Source: Streptomyces hokutonensis | Lineage (GTDB): Bacteria; Actinomycetota; Actinomycetes; Streptomycetales; Streptomycetaceae | Assembly: GCF_000376565.1 (NCBI RefSeq) | Contig: NZ_BARG01000002.1 | Span: forward strand, 43,907 to 107,906 | Direction: 5' to 3' | DNA length: 64,000 nt | In this document: positions 24,357 to 33,241 of the stretch, in pieces | How positions within the stretch are numbered: the stretch's first letter is position 1 | How the letters are laid out: each line of letters begins with the position of its first letter | Notes under the pieces: model-generated | The model's input: only the letters and a program-made list of their open reading frames with translations | Databases searched by the model: none | Told to the model about the DNA's origin: nothing | Made by a program: the position numbers and the translations under genes

Positions 24357-26953
24357 GTGACGAGGGAGAAGCGGGGTCGGTCATGAGTGAGGCACAGCGG
24401 AAGTGTCAGCGGCCCGGCTGCGAGGGGTCGTACGAGGACGTGGGCGGCGGCGAGCTGTACTGCGACACCTGCGGTCTGGCGCCGGTGGTGTCGGCCGACG
24501 GGGCGCTCGGTTCACCGCCCACCGGGATGACCGGCGGCGGCAAGGGCTCGCGGGGTTCGGGCAGCAGTTCCCGTTCCAGCAGCCGCAGTTCGCGTACGTC
24601 GTCGCAGTCGTCGAAGTCGCGGCGCTCGGTGTCGGGCCGGCTCTCGCGCTCGGTGTCGGGGCAGTCGTCGGGCCGTTCGGTGTCGGTGCGCAGCTCCGGT
24701 TCGTCGTCGGCGTCCTCGTCCCGCGGCCGGCTCGGGGTCGGCCTGGTGCAGGTGCCGGACGTGCCGCGGCCCGACCCGCGCGCGATGGTGCTGGAGAACC
24801 CGGAGGTGCCCGAGCGCAAGCGGTTCTGCTCGCGCTCCGACTGCGGTGCGCCGGTGGGGCGGGCGCGCGGCGACAGCCCGGGGCGCACGGAGGGGTTCTG
24901 CACCAAGTGCGGCAACCCGTACTCGTTCACGCCCAAGCTGACCGGCGGGGACGTCGTGCACGGCCAGTACGAGGTCGTGGGCTGTCTGGCGCACGGCGGC
25001 CTGGGCTGGGTCTATCTCGCGGTGGACCGCGCGGTCTCCGACCGCTGGGTGGTGCTCAAGGGTCTCCTCGACACCGGCGACGAGGACGCGATGGCCGCCG
25101 CGATCTCCGAGCGGCGCTTCCTCGCCGAGATCGAGCACTCGAACATCGTGCGGATCTACAACTTCGTGGAGCACCTGGACCAGCGGACGGGTTCGCTGGA
25201 CGGGTACATCGTCATGGAGTACGTCGGCGGCAAGTCCCTGAAGGAGATCGCCAACGACCGCCGTACGGAGACCGGGAAGCGCGATCCGCTGCCGGTGGAG
25301 CAGGCCTGCGCGTACGGCATCGAGGCCCTCGAGGCGCTCGGCCATCTGCACAGCCGCAATCTGCTGTACTGCGACTTCAAGGTCGACAACGCGATCCAGA
25401 CCGAGGACCAGCTCAAGCTGATCGACATGGGCGCGGTGCGCAGAATGGACGACGAGGAGTCGGCCATCTACGGCACGGTCGGCTACCAGGCGCCGGAGGT
25501 CGCGGAGGTCGGCCCTTCGGTGGCGTCCGACATCTACACCGTCGGCCGCACCCTCGCCGTCCTGACCTTCGACTTCCAGGGCTACACGAACGTCTTCGTG
25601 GACTCGCTGCCCGACCCGGACAACATCGAGGTGTTCCGCCGCTACGAGTCGTTCTACCGGCTCCTGGTGCGCGCCACCGACCCGGACCCGGCCCGCCGGT
25701 TCGCCTCCGCGCAGGAGATGGCCGAGCAGCTGACGGGGGTGCTGCGGGAGGTCGTCTCGCTGCAGACCGGCCGCGCCCGTCCGTCCCTGTCCACCCTGTT
25801 CGGTCCCGAACTGAAGGTCACGGACACGGAGTTGTTCCCGAAGCTGGACGGGGACGTGTCGCTGCTGGGGGCGCGGGTGGTGCGGCCCCGGAAGAAGGCG
25901 GGCACCCGCGTCGACGCCGCGCTGCCCGCCGCCGCACCGCATCCCGCCGTCACCGCCGCGGCCAACGGGGCGGCCAATGGGTCGGCCAACGGCTCGGCGG
26001 GTGCCACCCCGGACCTCGTCAAGCAGGTCGACTCCCCCGCCGTGGCGCTCGCCCTGCCCGTGCCGCACGTCGACCCGACCGACCCCAACGCGGGCTTCCT
26101 GGCCGGGCTGATGACGACCGCGGCGACCGAACTGCTCGGCGCCCTCGCGTCCGCGCCCTCGCCGTCCGTGGAGACCCGGCTGCGGCAGATCCGGGCCTGG
26201 CTGGAGAACGGCGACTCGTACACCGCGCTGGAGGCCCTGGCCAAGCTGGAGGACGAGCGGCCCGACGACTGGCGGGTGGTCTGGTACCGGGGCGTGGCCG
26301 CGCTGGCGACCCGCGACTTCGAGGCCGCCGCGCTCTCCTTCGACGCGATCTACGACGCCTTCCCGGGCGAGCCCGCGCCGAAGCTCGCGCTCGGCCTCTG
26401 CGCCGAGGTGCTGGGCCAGCTGGACAACGCGGCCGAGTACTACCACCTGGTGTGGTCGACCGACCCGAGCTATGTGAGCGCGGCCTTCGGCCTGGCCCGC
26501 GTCCAGCTCGCGACCGGCGACCGCGCCGGTTCCGTACGGACGCTGGAGTCGGTGTCGGAGGCCTCGATCCACTACACGGCCGCGCGCGTGGCCGCCGTAC
26601 GGGCGCGGCTTCGGCGGCGGACCGCGACGGCGGGCGACACGCCGTTCCTGGACGATCTGACCGCGTCCGCCGGACAGGTGGAGGCGCTGGAGGGATACGG
26701 TCTGGACGCGGTGCGGCGCGAGCAGTTGTCGGCCGAGGTCCTCGGCTGCGCCCTCGACTGGATACTCTCCGGAGGCCAGGGTTCCGTCCCGCCGACGCGG
26801 CCGGAACTGCTCGGCAACGAGCTGGACGAGCGGGGACTCCGCTTCGGCCTGGAGCGTTCGTACCGCACGCTGGCCCGGCTGGCGCGGGGCGGCGAGGAGA
26901 GGATCGACCTGGTGGAACGTGCCAACCGTTACCGCCCCCGGACGTGGGTGTAG
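24353..26953 (+). CDS. pknG: PknG-type Ser/Thr protein kinase with zinc ribbons and TPRs
   Basis: An 866-residue protein from GTG 24353, overlapping the upstream stop; ATG 24383 is the alternative. The order is: a first zinc ribbon (Cys 18, 23, 37, 40); a Ser/Arg-rich disordered linker (65-125); a rubredoxin-like second ribbon (Cys 159, 164, 183, 186); a kinase domain (about 205-470); and a TPR-rich C-terminus (about 600-866). Catalytic residues are seen: Lys236 in 'VVLKG', Glu259, Asp341 in 'LLYCDFKVDN', Asp358 in 'LIDMGAV' (DMG instead of DFG) and 'YQAPEV'. The 'YCDFK' form of the HRD loop is the PknG hallmark. In mycobacteria PknG phosphorylates the FHA protein GarA to adjust glutamate metabolism. 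The extra first ribbon and Ser-rich linker are features to note. Confidence 0.93.
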   Translation: MSDEGEAGSVMSEAQRKCQRPGCEGSYEDVGGGELYCDTCGLAPVVSADGALGSPPTGMTGGGKGSRGSGSSSRSSSRSSRTSSQSSKSRRSVSGRLSRSVSGQSSGRSVSVRSSGSSSASSSRGRLGVGLVQVPDVPRPDPRAMVLENPEVPERKRFCSRSDCGAPVGRARGDSPGRTEGFCTKCGNPYSFTPKLTGGDVVHGQYEVVGCLAHGGLGWVYLAVDRAVSDRWVVLKGLLDTGDEDAMAAAISERRFLAEIEHSNIVRIYNFVEHLDQRTGSLDGYIVMEYVGGKSLKEIANDRRTETGKRDPLPVEQACAYGIEALEALGHLHSRNLLYCDFKVDNAIQTEDQLKLIDMGAVRRMDDEESAIYGTVGYQAPEVAEVGPSVASDIYTVGRTLAVLTFDFQGYTNVFVDSLPDPDNIEVFRRYESFYRLLVRATDPDPARRFASAQEMAEQLTGVLREVVSLQTGRARPSLSTLFGPELKVTDTELFPKLDGDVSLLGARVVRPRKKAGTRVDAALPAAAPHPAVTAAANGAANGSANGSAGATPDLVKQVDSPAVALALPVPHVDPTDPNAGFLAGLMTTAATELLGALASAPSPSVETRLRQIRAWLENGDSYTALEALAKLEDERPDDWRVVWYRGVAALATRDFEAAALSFDAIYDAFPGEPAPKLALGLCAEVLGQLDNAAEYYHLVWSTDPSYVSAAFGLARVQLATGDRAGSVRTLESVSEASIHYTAARVAAVRARLRRRTATAGDTPFLDDLTASAGQVEALEGYGLDAVRREQLSAEVLGCALDWILSGGQGSVPPTRPELLGNELDERGLRFGLERSYRTLARLARGGEERIDLVERANRYRPRTWV

Positions 26954-26956
26954 TTG

Positions 26957-28297
26957 ATGTCCCAGATGCCCCAGCTGTCCGCCTGCCCGAGCTGCGAGGA
27001 GCCGCTCGAATCGGGTGACCGCTTCTGCGGTGCGTGCGGGTACGACCTCTCGGCCGTGCCCGCGCCGCCGGACGACCACCCGACGCTGACCATGAACGGC
27101 GCGGGTTCGCTCCCGCCCGAGGAGGCCACGGACGTGAACTGGCCCGTGGTCCCCCAGCCGGAGGGCGCCGAGACCGCGCCGACGGTCCATCTGCCCACCG
27201 ACCTGCCCGGCACCGACTCGGGCGGCACTCCGCTGCCCTCCAACTCCCCGCTGCCGCCCACCGGTTCACCGGTCTCCCCGGCCACCGGCGTACGGTTCGA
27301 CCGGCCGCCGGAGCCCGACGAGTACCCGCTCCAGGCGCCGGACCCGCGGGTCGCCGCCGAGCTGCCGACCCCGGCCGAGGGCACCAAGGTGTGCGTGGCC
27401 TGCCGGTCCGGACGGGTCGATCCCGACGGCTACTGCGAGAACTGCGGGCACGCCCAGCCCCGCGAACGCGACCACATGGAACAGGAGTCGGGCCCGCTCG
27501 CGGCGGTCAGCGACCGCGGGCTGCGCCACCACCGCAACGAGGACGCCTTCGCCGTAGGACAGTGCGCGCTGCCCGACGGGGCGCCCGCGCTCGTGGCCGT
27601 CGTGTGCGACGGGGTGTCCTCGGCGACGCGGCCCGACGCGGCCTCGCTGGCCGCTTCGCGGAAGGCCGGCGAGTCGCTGCTGGCCGCGCTGCCGCAGGGC
27701 ACGCATCCGCAGCAGGCGATGCACGAGGCGATCATCGCGGCCTCGCACGCGGTCAACTCCCTCGCGGAGGAGCCCGCGACGGCCCGCGAGCACGCCCCGC
27801 ACCAGAACGCGCCTGCCTGCACCCTGGTCGCCTCCGTCGTCACCCCGGCGCTGCTCGTGGTCGGCTGGGTCGGCGACAGCCGCGCCTACTGGATCCCGGT
27901 GGACCGCAGTTCACCGCCGGCCCGGCTCACCGAGGACGACTCGTGGGCGGCGCAGATGGTCGCCGCGGGTCTGATGAGCGAGGCGGAGGCCTACGCCGAC
28001 GAGCGCGCCCACGCGATCACGGGCTGGCTCGGCGCGGACGCGTACGAACTGGAGCCGCACACGGCTTCCTTCAAACCGGACCGGCCGGGTGTAGTGGTGG
28101 TGTGCACGGACGGCCTGTGGAACTACGCGGAGTCGGCCGAGGAGATGGCCGAGGTCGTGCCCCCCGATGCCATGGTCCGCCCGCTGCACAGCGCCCAGGT
28201 CCTGGTCGGTCACGCGCTGGACGGCGGGGGCCACGACAACGTAACAGTGGCCGTCGTGCCGTTCCCGGCCCCGCCGCAAGGGGCAGTAATCGGCTGA
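26957..28297 (+). CDS. PP2C-type Ser/Thr phosphatase with two zinc ribbons
   Basis: A 446-residue protein; ATG 26957 lies three bases after the pknG stop. It has two zinc ribbons, Cys 10/13/24/27 and Cys 146/149/160/163, separated by a Pro-rich disordered linker. The PP2C catalytic domain follows (about 175-440): 'RHHRNEDAFAVG', metal Asp in 'VVCDGVSSAT', 'VGWVGDSRAYWI', 'VVCTDGLWNYAES' and 'GGHDNVTVAVVP'. These are the conserved metal-binding Asp positions. It most likely reverses phosphorylation by the adjacent PknG and uses the same type of ribbon to dock. Phosphatase, kinase, VWA and FHA genes side by side recall TerY-P-type kinase-phosphatase-VWA triads. Confidence 0.92.
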   Translation: MSQMPQLSACPSCEEPLESGDRFCGACGYDLSAVPAPPDDHPTLTMNGAGSLPPEEATDVNWPVVPQPEGAETAPTVHLPTDLPGTDSGGTPLPSNSPLPPTGSPVSPATGVRFDRPPEPDEYPLQAPDPRVAAELPTPAEGTKVCVACRSGRVDPDGYCENCGHAQPRERDHMEQESGPLAAVSDRGLRHHRNEDAFAVGQCALPDGAPALVAVVCDGVSSATRPDAASLAASRKAGESLLAALPQGTHPQQAMHEAIIAASHAVNSLAEEPATAREHAPHQNAPACTLVASVVTPALLVVGWVGDSRAYWIPVDRSSPPARLTEDDSWAAQMVAAGLMSEAEAYADERAHAITGWLGADAYELEPHTASFKPDRPGVVVVCTDGLWNYAESAEEMAEVVPPDAMVRPLHSAQVLVGHALDGGGHDNVTVAVVPFPAPPQGAVIG

Positions 28298-28402
28298 GGC
28301 CGCGGAACCGCAAGAAGGATGCGGTCTCGGACCGGAGGGGACCGGTCCGCTCATAGTCATCGCCCCATTCAGGTGGGGTAGTTGAGGGGGATCAGAGTAG
28401 GT

Positions 28403-29749
28403 ATGGCCAATTTCTCGAAGTCGAACGTGCCGCAGTTCTCGGTGGACGTGTACCAGAACGAGTACCTGCCCGAGGGCGGCCGGGAGGTCAACGCGATCGT
28501 CACCGTGACCTCGACCGGCGGCGGCACCGTGGGGAGCGCGGTCGCGGCACCCCATCTGTACTCGCCGGGGCAGGGCCCGGACGCGGCCGTGGCGATCATG
28601 GTCGACTGTTCGGGGTCGATGGACTACCCGCCGACCAAGATGCGCAACGCCCGGGACGCCACCGCCGCCGCCATCGACACCCTGCGCGACGGGGTGCACT
28701 TCGCGGTGATCGGCGGCACGCACATCGCCAAGGAGGTGTATCCGGGCGGCGGCGCGCTCGCGGTCGCCGACTCCCGGACCCGCGACCAGGCCAAGCAGGC
28801 GCTGCGCAAGCTGAGCGCGGGCGGCGGCACCGCGATCGGCACCTGGCTGCGCCTCGCCGACCGGCTGCTGTCCTCGGCGGACGTCTCCATACGCCACGGC
28901 ATCGTGCTCACCGACGGCCGCAACGAGCACGAGGCGCCGGAGGATCTGAAGGCCGCCCTCGACTCCTGCGCCGGACGCTTCACCTGTGACGCCCGCGGTG
29001 TCGGCACCGACTGGGAAGTGAAAGAAGTCACAGGGATCGCCTCCGCGCTGCTCGGCACGGCCGACATCGTCGCCGACCCGGCGAACCTCGCCGCCGACTT
29101 CACGAAGATGATGGAGACGGCGATGGGCAAGGAGGTCGCGGACGTCGCGCTGCGGCTGTGGACGCCGGTGGGCACGGCCATCAAGTTCGTCAAGCAGGTC
29201 GCGCCCCGGGTCGAGGAGTTGACCGACCGCCGCACCGAGGCGGGCCCGCGCGCCGGGGACTACCCCACCGGGTCCTGGGGAGACGAGTCCCGTGACTACC
29301 ACGTCTGCGTCGAGGTCCCGACCGCCAACGTCGGCCAGGAGATGCTCGCCGCCCGGGTCTCGCTGGTCGTTCCGCAGCCCGACGGCAGCACCCAAAACCT
29401 GGGCGCCCAGGGACTGGTGAAGGCCGTATGGACCGACGACATGGTGGCCTCCACCTCCATCAACCCCCAGGTCGCGCACTACACCGGCCAGGCCGAACTG
29501 GCAGAAGTCATCCAACAAGGTCTCGATCTCCGCAAATCGGGTGATGTCGATGGAGCAACGGCCAAACTGGGACGGGCCGTTCAGCTCGCCAGCGTCTCCG
29601 GAAACGCGGATACTGCGAAACTGCTTGCGAAGGTGGTGGACGTGGTCGATGCCGCGGCGGGTACTGTGCGACTGAAGGCGAAGGTCGCGGAGGCCGACGA
29701 GATGACTCTCGAGACCCGGTCCACAAAGACTGTTCGTGTAAAGAAGTGA
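28403..29749 (+). CDS. VWA-domain (TerY-like) protein
   Basis: A 448-residue protein from ATG 28403; GAGTAGG directly precedes it. After about 60 residues of beta-rich start comes a von Willebrand A domain with a complete MIDAS: 'MVDCSGSMD' (Asp68, Ser70, Ser72), Thr143 in 'GGGTAIG' and Asp171 in 'VLTDGRNE'. The rest (about 240-448) is beta-rich and then helical, ending in 'TLETRSTKTVRVKK'. VWA proteins of this soluble type bind partner proteins through the metal ion. In TerY-P triads they accompany a kinase and a PP2C phosphatase, as here. It probably presents substrates or assembles the signalling complex. Confidence 0.9.
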   Translation: MANFSKSNVPQFSVDVYQNEYLPEGGREVNAIVTVTSTGGGTVGSAVAAPHLYSPGQGPDAAVAIMVDCSGSMDYPPTKMRNARDATAAAIDTLRDGVHFAVIGGTHIAKEVYPGGGALAVADSRTRDQAKQALRKLSAGGGTAIGTWLRLADRLLSSADVSIRHGIVLTDGRNEHEAPEDLKAALDSCAGRFTCDARGVGTDWEVKEVTGIASALLGTADIVADPANLAADFTKMMETAMGKEVADVALRLWTPVGTAIKFVKQVAPRVEELTDRRTEAGPRAGDYPTGSWGDESRDYHVCVEVPTANVGQEMLAARVSLVVPQPDGSTQNLGAQGLVKAVWTDDMVASTSINPQVAHYTGQAELAEVIQQGLDLRKSGDVDGATAKLGRAVQLASVSGNADTAKLLAKVVDVVDAAAGTVRLKAKVAEADEMTLETRSTKTVRVKK

Positions 29750-29810
29750 CCTAGCCCGTACGACCTGGTTCGACCAAGCCTGACCCTGTGAGAAAGGGGG
29801 ACGCGCCGAC

Positions 29811-31712
29811 ATGCCGACCTGCCCGAACGGACACCAGTCGGGTTCCGACGACTGGTGCGAGGTCTGCGGTCACCGCATGGCCGGTGCCGTACCCCCGCCC
29901 CCTCCACCGCCCCCCGGCGGCGGCTACGGCTTCCCGCCGCCCGCACGCCCGAGCGCGGAGGCGGAACTCTGCCCGCAGTGCCGCACGCCCCGTGAGGGCG
30001 GCGCGCCCTTCTGCGAGGAGTGCCGGTGGAACTTCCTCACCAACACGGCGACCTCCTACACCCCGGCGGCCCCGCGCCCGTCGAACCCCGGCCCGAGCCC
30101 GGCGGCCCGCTTCCAGCAGCCGCCGCCCGGTCCGACGTACGGCGGTGACTCCTTCGACTACCAGGGCTCGCGCCCCTCGCAGATGAACCGCCCGGCGGAG
30201 CCGATACCCCCGTTCGGCAGCGAGCCGACCAACCGGTCGGCGAGGCCGGGGGGTGCGGGTGGGCCCGGCGGCGCTGGTGGACCCGGCGGCCCTGGAGGAC
30301 CTGGGGGACCGAACGGTCCCGGTGGCTTCGGTGGGGAGCAGCAGCAGGGTGGGCCCGGCGGCTCGCAGGGCTTCGGCGGCGAGCGGCAGGGCGGTCCCGG
30401 TGGGCCCGGTGCGCCTGGTGGTCCCGGCGGCCAGGGTTCGCAGGGCTTCGGCAATGAGCGGCAGGGTGGGCCCGGCGGCCCCGGCGGCTCCCAAGGTTTC
30501 GGTGGCGAGCGGCAGGGTGGCCCCGGCGGTCCGTCGGGCTTCGGCGGGGAACGCCAAGGCGGCCCGGGCGGCTCTTCAGGTTTCGGCGGGGAACGTCAGG
30601 GCGGTGGCCCCGGCGGCTCCTCCGGCTTCGGCGGTGAGCGCCAGGGCGGCGGTCCCGCGCCCTTCGGTGGCAACGACCCGTCCGGTCCGCCCCGGCCGTT
30701 CGGCAACGAGCCCTCCGGCCCGCCTCCGCCGCCGCCCTTCGGCAACGAGGCGTCCGGTCGGCGGCCGTTCGGCAATGAGCAACCCCCGGGCCCCGGCGGC
30801 CAGTTCGGCAACGAGCGCCCCGGCCAGGGCGACTTCGGCGGTGGCCGTCCCGGCGCCTTCGGCGGCGAGCGGCAGGGCGGTGGTCCCGGCGGCCCCGGCG
30901 GCGCGCAGGGCTTCGGCGGCGACCCGTCCGGTCCCCCGCGGCCGTTCGGCAACGAGCCCTCGAACCCGCAGGGTCCCCCCAACTTCGGCCCCGACCCCTC
31001 GCGGCCGGTCCCGCCGCCGCCCGGACCCACGCCCCCCGCGGGCCCGGGTCAGACGAGCGGCGCCCCGCAGGCGTTCCAGCAGTCCGCCCCGCCGGCCCCG
31101 CCCGGGTTCCCGCAGGAGACGAGCCGTCCGCCGCAGGGCGGCCCGTCCTTCGGCGGCGGTGACGACGACTGGGTGATCTCCCCGCCGACCCCCGGCTCCC
31201 CGGGCGGTCCCGGCGGTCCCGGACAGGGCGGTGGCGGCTACGGCTACCCGCAGCCCGGTTCCACCCAGGCCCCGCCCCCGCCCCGGCCGGCGTACCAGCA
31301 GCAGCCGACGACGTGGCTGGCGACGATCGGCCCGGACCGCGAGTACTTCATGGCGATGATGCAGCGCTCGGGCCCGGAGGCCGCGGGTCTCAACCTGCCC
31401 GCGTACTCCCCCGAGCAGCAGCGCCAGCTCACCGGCAACCAGATCACCATCGGCCGCCGCCGGCACTCCACCGGCGAGTCCCCCGACATCGACCTGTCGG
31501 TGCCGCCGGAGGACCCGGGCGTCTCGCACCAGCACGCGGTACTGGTCCAGCAGCCCGACGGCAGCTGGGCGGTCGTCGACCAGAACTCGACGAACGGTAC
31601 GACGGTCAACGGCGGCGAGGAGCCCATCCAGCCCTTCGTCCCGGTGCCGTTGCAGGACGGGGACCGGGTGCACGTCGGCGCGTGGACGACGATCACGGTC
31701 CGCAGGGGCTGA
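29811..31712 (+). CDS. FHA-domain protein with two zinc ribbons and a Gly/Pro-rich repeat region
   Basis: A 633-residue protein from ATG 29811 with AAAGGGGGA upstream. The N-terminus carries two zinc ribbons (Cys4, His8?, Cys16, Cys19; and Cys53, Cys56, Cys67, Cys70). A very long low-complexity region follows (about 75-510), built of units such as 'GFGGERQGGPGG' and 'RPFGNEPSGPP'. The C-terminal FHA domain (about 535-633) has 'ITIGRRRHSTGESPDIDLS', 'PGVSHQHAVL' and 'DQNSTNGTTVNG', the phosphothreonine-binding residues of the fold. It is the obvious reader, and possibly the GarA-like substrate, of the pknG system upstream. Unlike GarA it is far larger and has no N-terminal ETTS-type motif that I can see. 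Confidence 0.9.
   Translation: MPTCPNGHQSGSDDWCEVCGHRMAGAVPPPPPPPPGGGYGFPPPARPSAEAELCPQCRTPREGGAPFCEECRWNFLTNTATSYTPAAPRPSNPGPSPAARFQQPPPGPTYGGDSFDYQGSRPSQMNRPAEPIPPFGSEPTNRSARPGGAGGPGGAGGPGGPGGPGGPNGPGGFGGEQQQGGPGGSQGFGGERQGGPGGPGAPGGPGGQGSQGFGNERQGGPGGPGGSQGFGGERQGGPGGPSGFGGERQGGPGGSSGFGGERQGGGPGGSSGFGGERQGGGPAPFGGNDPSGPPRPFGNEPSGPPPPPPFGNEASGRRPFGNEQPPGPGGQFGNERPGQGDFGGGRPGAFGGERQGGGPGGPGGAQGFGGDPSGPPRPFGNEPSNPQGPPNFGPDPSRPVPPPPGPTPPAGPGQTSGAPQAFQQSAPPAPPGFPQETSRPPQGGPSFGGGDDDWVISPPTPGSPGGPGGPGQGGGGYGYPQPGSTQAPPPPRPAYQQQPTTWLATIGPDREYFMAMMQRSGPEAAGLNLPAYSPEQQRQLTGNQITIGRRRHSTGESPDIDLSVPPEDPGVSHQHAVLVQQPDGSWAVVDQNSTNGTTVNGGEEPIQPFVPVPLQDGDRVHVGAWTTITVRRG
30241..30960 (+). repeat. in-frame Gly-rich minisatellite inside the FHA gene
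   Basis: Roughly 15-20 imperfect units of 30-45 bases encode Gly-Pro-Gly-Gly, 'GFGGERQGGPGG' and 'PFGNE' words. The repetition is at the protein level and keeps the frame. Copy number is likely to vary between strains and the region is prone to assembly collapse. Confidence 0.8.
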
Positions 31713-31718
31713 GACCGG

Positions 31719-32684
31719 TCAGCGGAGGGGCCAGCTGTACGGCCCCTCCGGATCGTCCAGCCACGCCCGCACCCGGCCGCCCTCGACCGTGACGCCGTAG
31801 CGCTCGCGCCCCGGTCTCCCTTCGCGCTCCCACAACTCGCGGGCCTCCTGCGGGTCGAGGGTGCCGTGGGTGAGGGTGAGCAGGAAGCGGAAGAGCTCGT
31901 GGTCGCCGGACCGGTGCGGGATCTCGTCCGCCGGGTCGGGACCGGTGCCGCGCAGGGGCACGAAGTACGCGGCCGTGTCGAGGAAGGTGCCTTCGGCGTG
32001 CTCGGCGTCCCGCACGGTGAGCGCGATCAGCCCGGTGGCGAGCGGGGCCAGGATCCGGGCGCCGGGACCGCACTGGGCGAGCCAGGCGGGCGGCACCGAC
32101 GGCAGGGCGCAGGTCGCGATGATCCGGTCGTAGGGAGCGTGTTCCGGGACTCCCCGGGCGCCATCGCCGGTGACGACGGTCGGGCGGTACCCGGCGGCGG
32201 CGAGATGGGCGCGCGCCGACTCGGTGATCTCCGGTTCCAGGTCGACGGTGGTCACCAGGCCGTCGCCGAGCCGGTGGGCGAGCAGCGCCGCGTTGTAGCC
32301 GGTGCCCGCGCCGATCTCCAGCACCCGGCTGCCGTCCGTCACCCCCAGCTCGACGAGCATCCTGGCCATCAGCGAGGGCTGGCTGCTGGACGACACCAGT
32401 TCCCCGTCGCGCAGCCGGGTGGCCAGCGGGGCGTCGGCGTACACCCCGCGCAGCCAGCGCTCCCGGACGCGCGGGTCGGGGCTGCCGCCCCACAGCCGCT
32501 CGTAGCCGCCGGCGGCGCCGACGTAGTAGTACGGCACGAAGAGATGCCGCGGCACCGCCTCGAACACCGCCCGCCACCCCGGGTCCGCGTCCCACGCCCC
32601 GCTCAGCCCGATCCGCCGCACCAGCTCCGCCCGCGCGGGGCCGGCCACGGCGTCCAGTTCCCTGCCGAGAGCGTGCGTGCCCAT
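31719..32684 (-). CDS. protein-L-isoaspartate O-methyltransferase-like enzyme
   Basis: A 321-residue protein from ATG 32684. The SAM-binding motif is 'VLEIGAGTGYNAALLAHRLG', preceded by 'SSSSQPSLMARMLVELG', the usual Pcm 'S.P.....ML..L' region, and followed by 'VTTVDLEPEITESARAHL' and 'YDRIIATCALPSVPPAWLAQ'. An N-terminal stretch of about 90 residues ('VFEAVPRHLFVPYYY') and a C-terminal 100-residue domain make it longer than E. coli Pcm (208 residues). It fits the actinobacterial long-form group, some of which modify peptides rather than repair protein. It converges on the FHA gene with a gap of six bases, so no separate terminator exists. Confidence 0.85.
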   Translation of the reverse strand: MGTHALGRELDAVAGPARAELVRRIGLSGAWDADPGWRAVFEAVPRHLFVPYYYVGAAGGYERLWGGSPDPRVRERWLRGVYADAPLATRLRDGELVSSSSQPSLMARMLVELGVTDGSRVLEIGAGTGYNAALLAHRLGDGLVTTVDLEPEITESARAHLAAAGYRPTVVTGDGARGVPEHAPYDRIIATCALPSVPPAWLAQCGPGARILAPLATGLIALTVRDAEHAEGTFLDTAAYFVPLRGTGPDPADEIPHRSGDHELFRFLLTLTHGTLDPQEARELWEREGRPGRERYGVTVEGGRVRAWLDDPEGPYSWPLR

Positions 32685-32801
32685 ACGTCCACTGTCCTGC
32701 GGTACGGCCGGGGAGGCGAGCGGTCCCCCGGACCGAGCGGTCCCCTCGGTCAAGGTCCTAAGTCCGAAGTCCTCCGCCACGGCGTCTGAGACCATGGGAG
32801 C

Positions 32802-33206
32802 GTGAAAGAGATTCGGCGCGGCACGCTTCAGGAGCAGACCTTCTACGAGCAGGTCGGCGGGGAGGAGACCTTCCGTCGGCTCGTTCACCGTTTCTACGAG
32901 GGTGTCGCCGGCGACCCGCTGCTGAAGCCCATGTATCCGGAGGAGGACCTGGGCCCGGCCGAGGAGCGCCTGACTCTCTTCCTGATCCAGTACTGGGGCG
33001 GCCCCACGACGTACAGCGACAACCGCGGCCACCCGCGCCTGCGCATGCGCCACGCCCCGTTCCAGGTCGACCGGGCCGCGCACGACGCCTGGCTGCAGCA
33101 CATGCGGGTCGCCGTCGACGAACTCGGCCTGTCCGAGGAACACGAGCACACGCTGTGGAACTACCTGACGTACGCGGCCGCTTCGATGGTGAACACGGAG
33201 GGCTGA
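32802..33206 (+). CDS. glbO: group II truncated haemoglobin
   Basis: A 134-residue protein from GTG 32802. The 2-on-2 globin fold is clear: 'FYEQVGGEETFRRLVHRFYE', 'PLLKPMYPEEDLGPAEERL', 'FLIQYWGGPTTYSD', and the proximal His in 'LRMRHAPFQVD'. 'VDELGLSEEHEHTLWNYLTY' contains the conserved Trp of group II (TrHbO) at helix G. These proteins bind oxygen tightly and take part in NO or peroxide detoxification or electron transfer. It is divergent from the methyltransferase gene with a 117-base gap. Confidence 0.93.
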   Translation: MKEIRRGTLQEQTFYEQVGGEETFRRLVHRFYEGVAGDPLLKPMYPEEDLGPAEERLTLFLIQYWGGPTTYSDNRGHPRLRMRHAPFQVDRAAHDAWLQHMRVAVDELGLSEEHEHTLWNYLTYAAASMVNTEG

Positions 33207-33241
33207 AGGCCCTTTGGCTCTCAGGGAGTTGAACGGCGCGC

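Noticed and set aside
30241..30960. CRISPR-like periodic repeat
   Set aside because: The repeats are imperfect, in frame and encode Gly/Pro words; there are no unique spacers of constant length.
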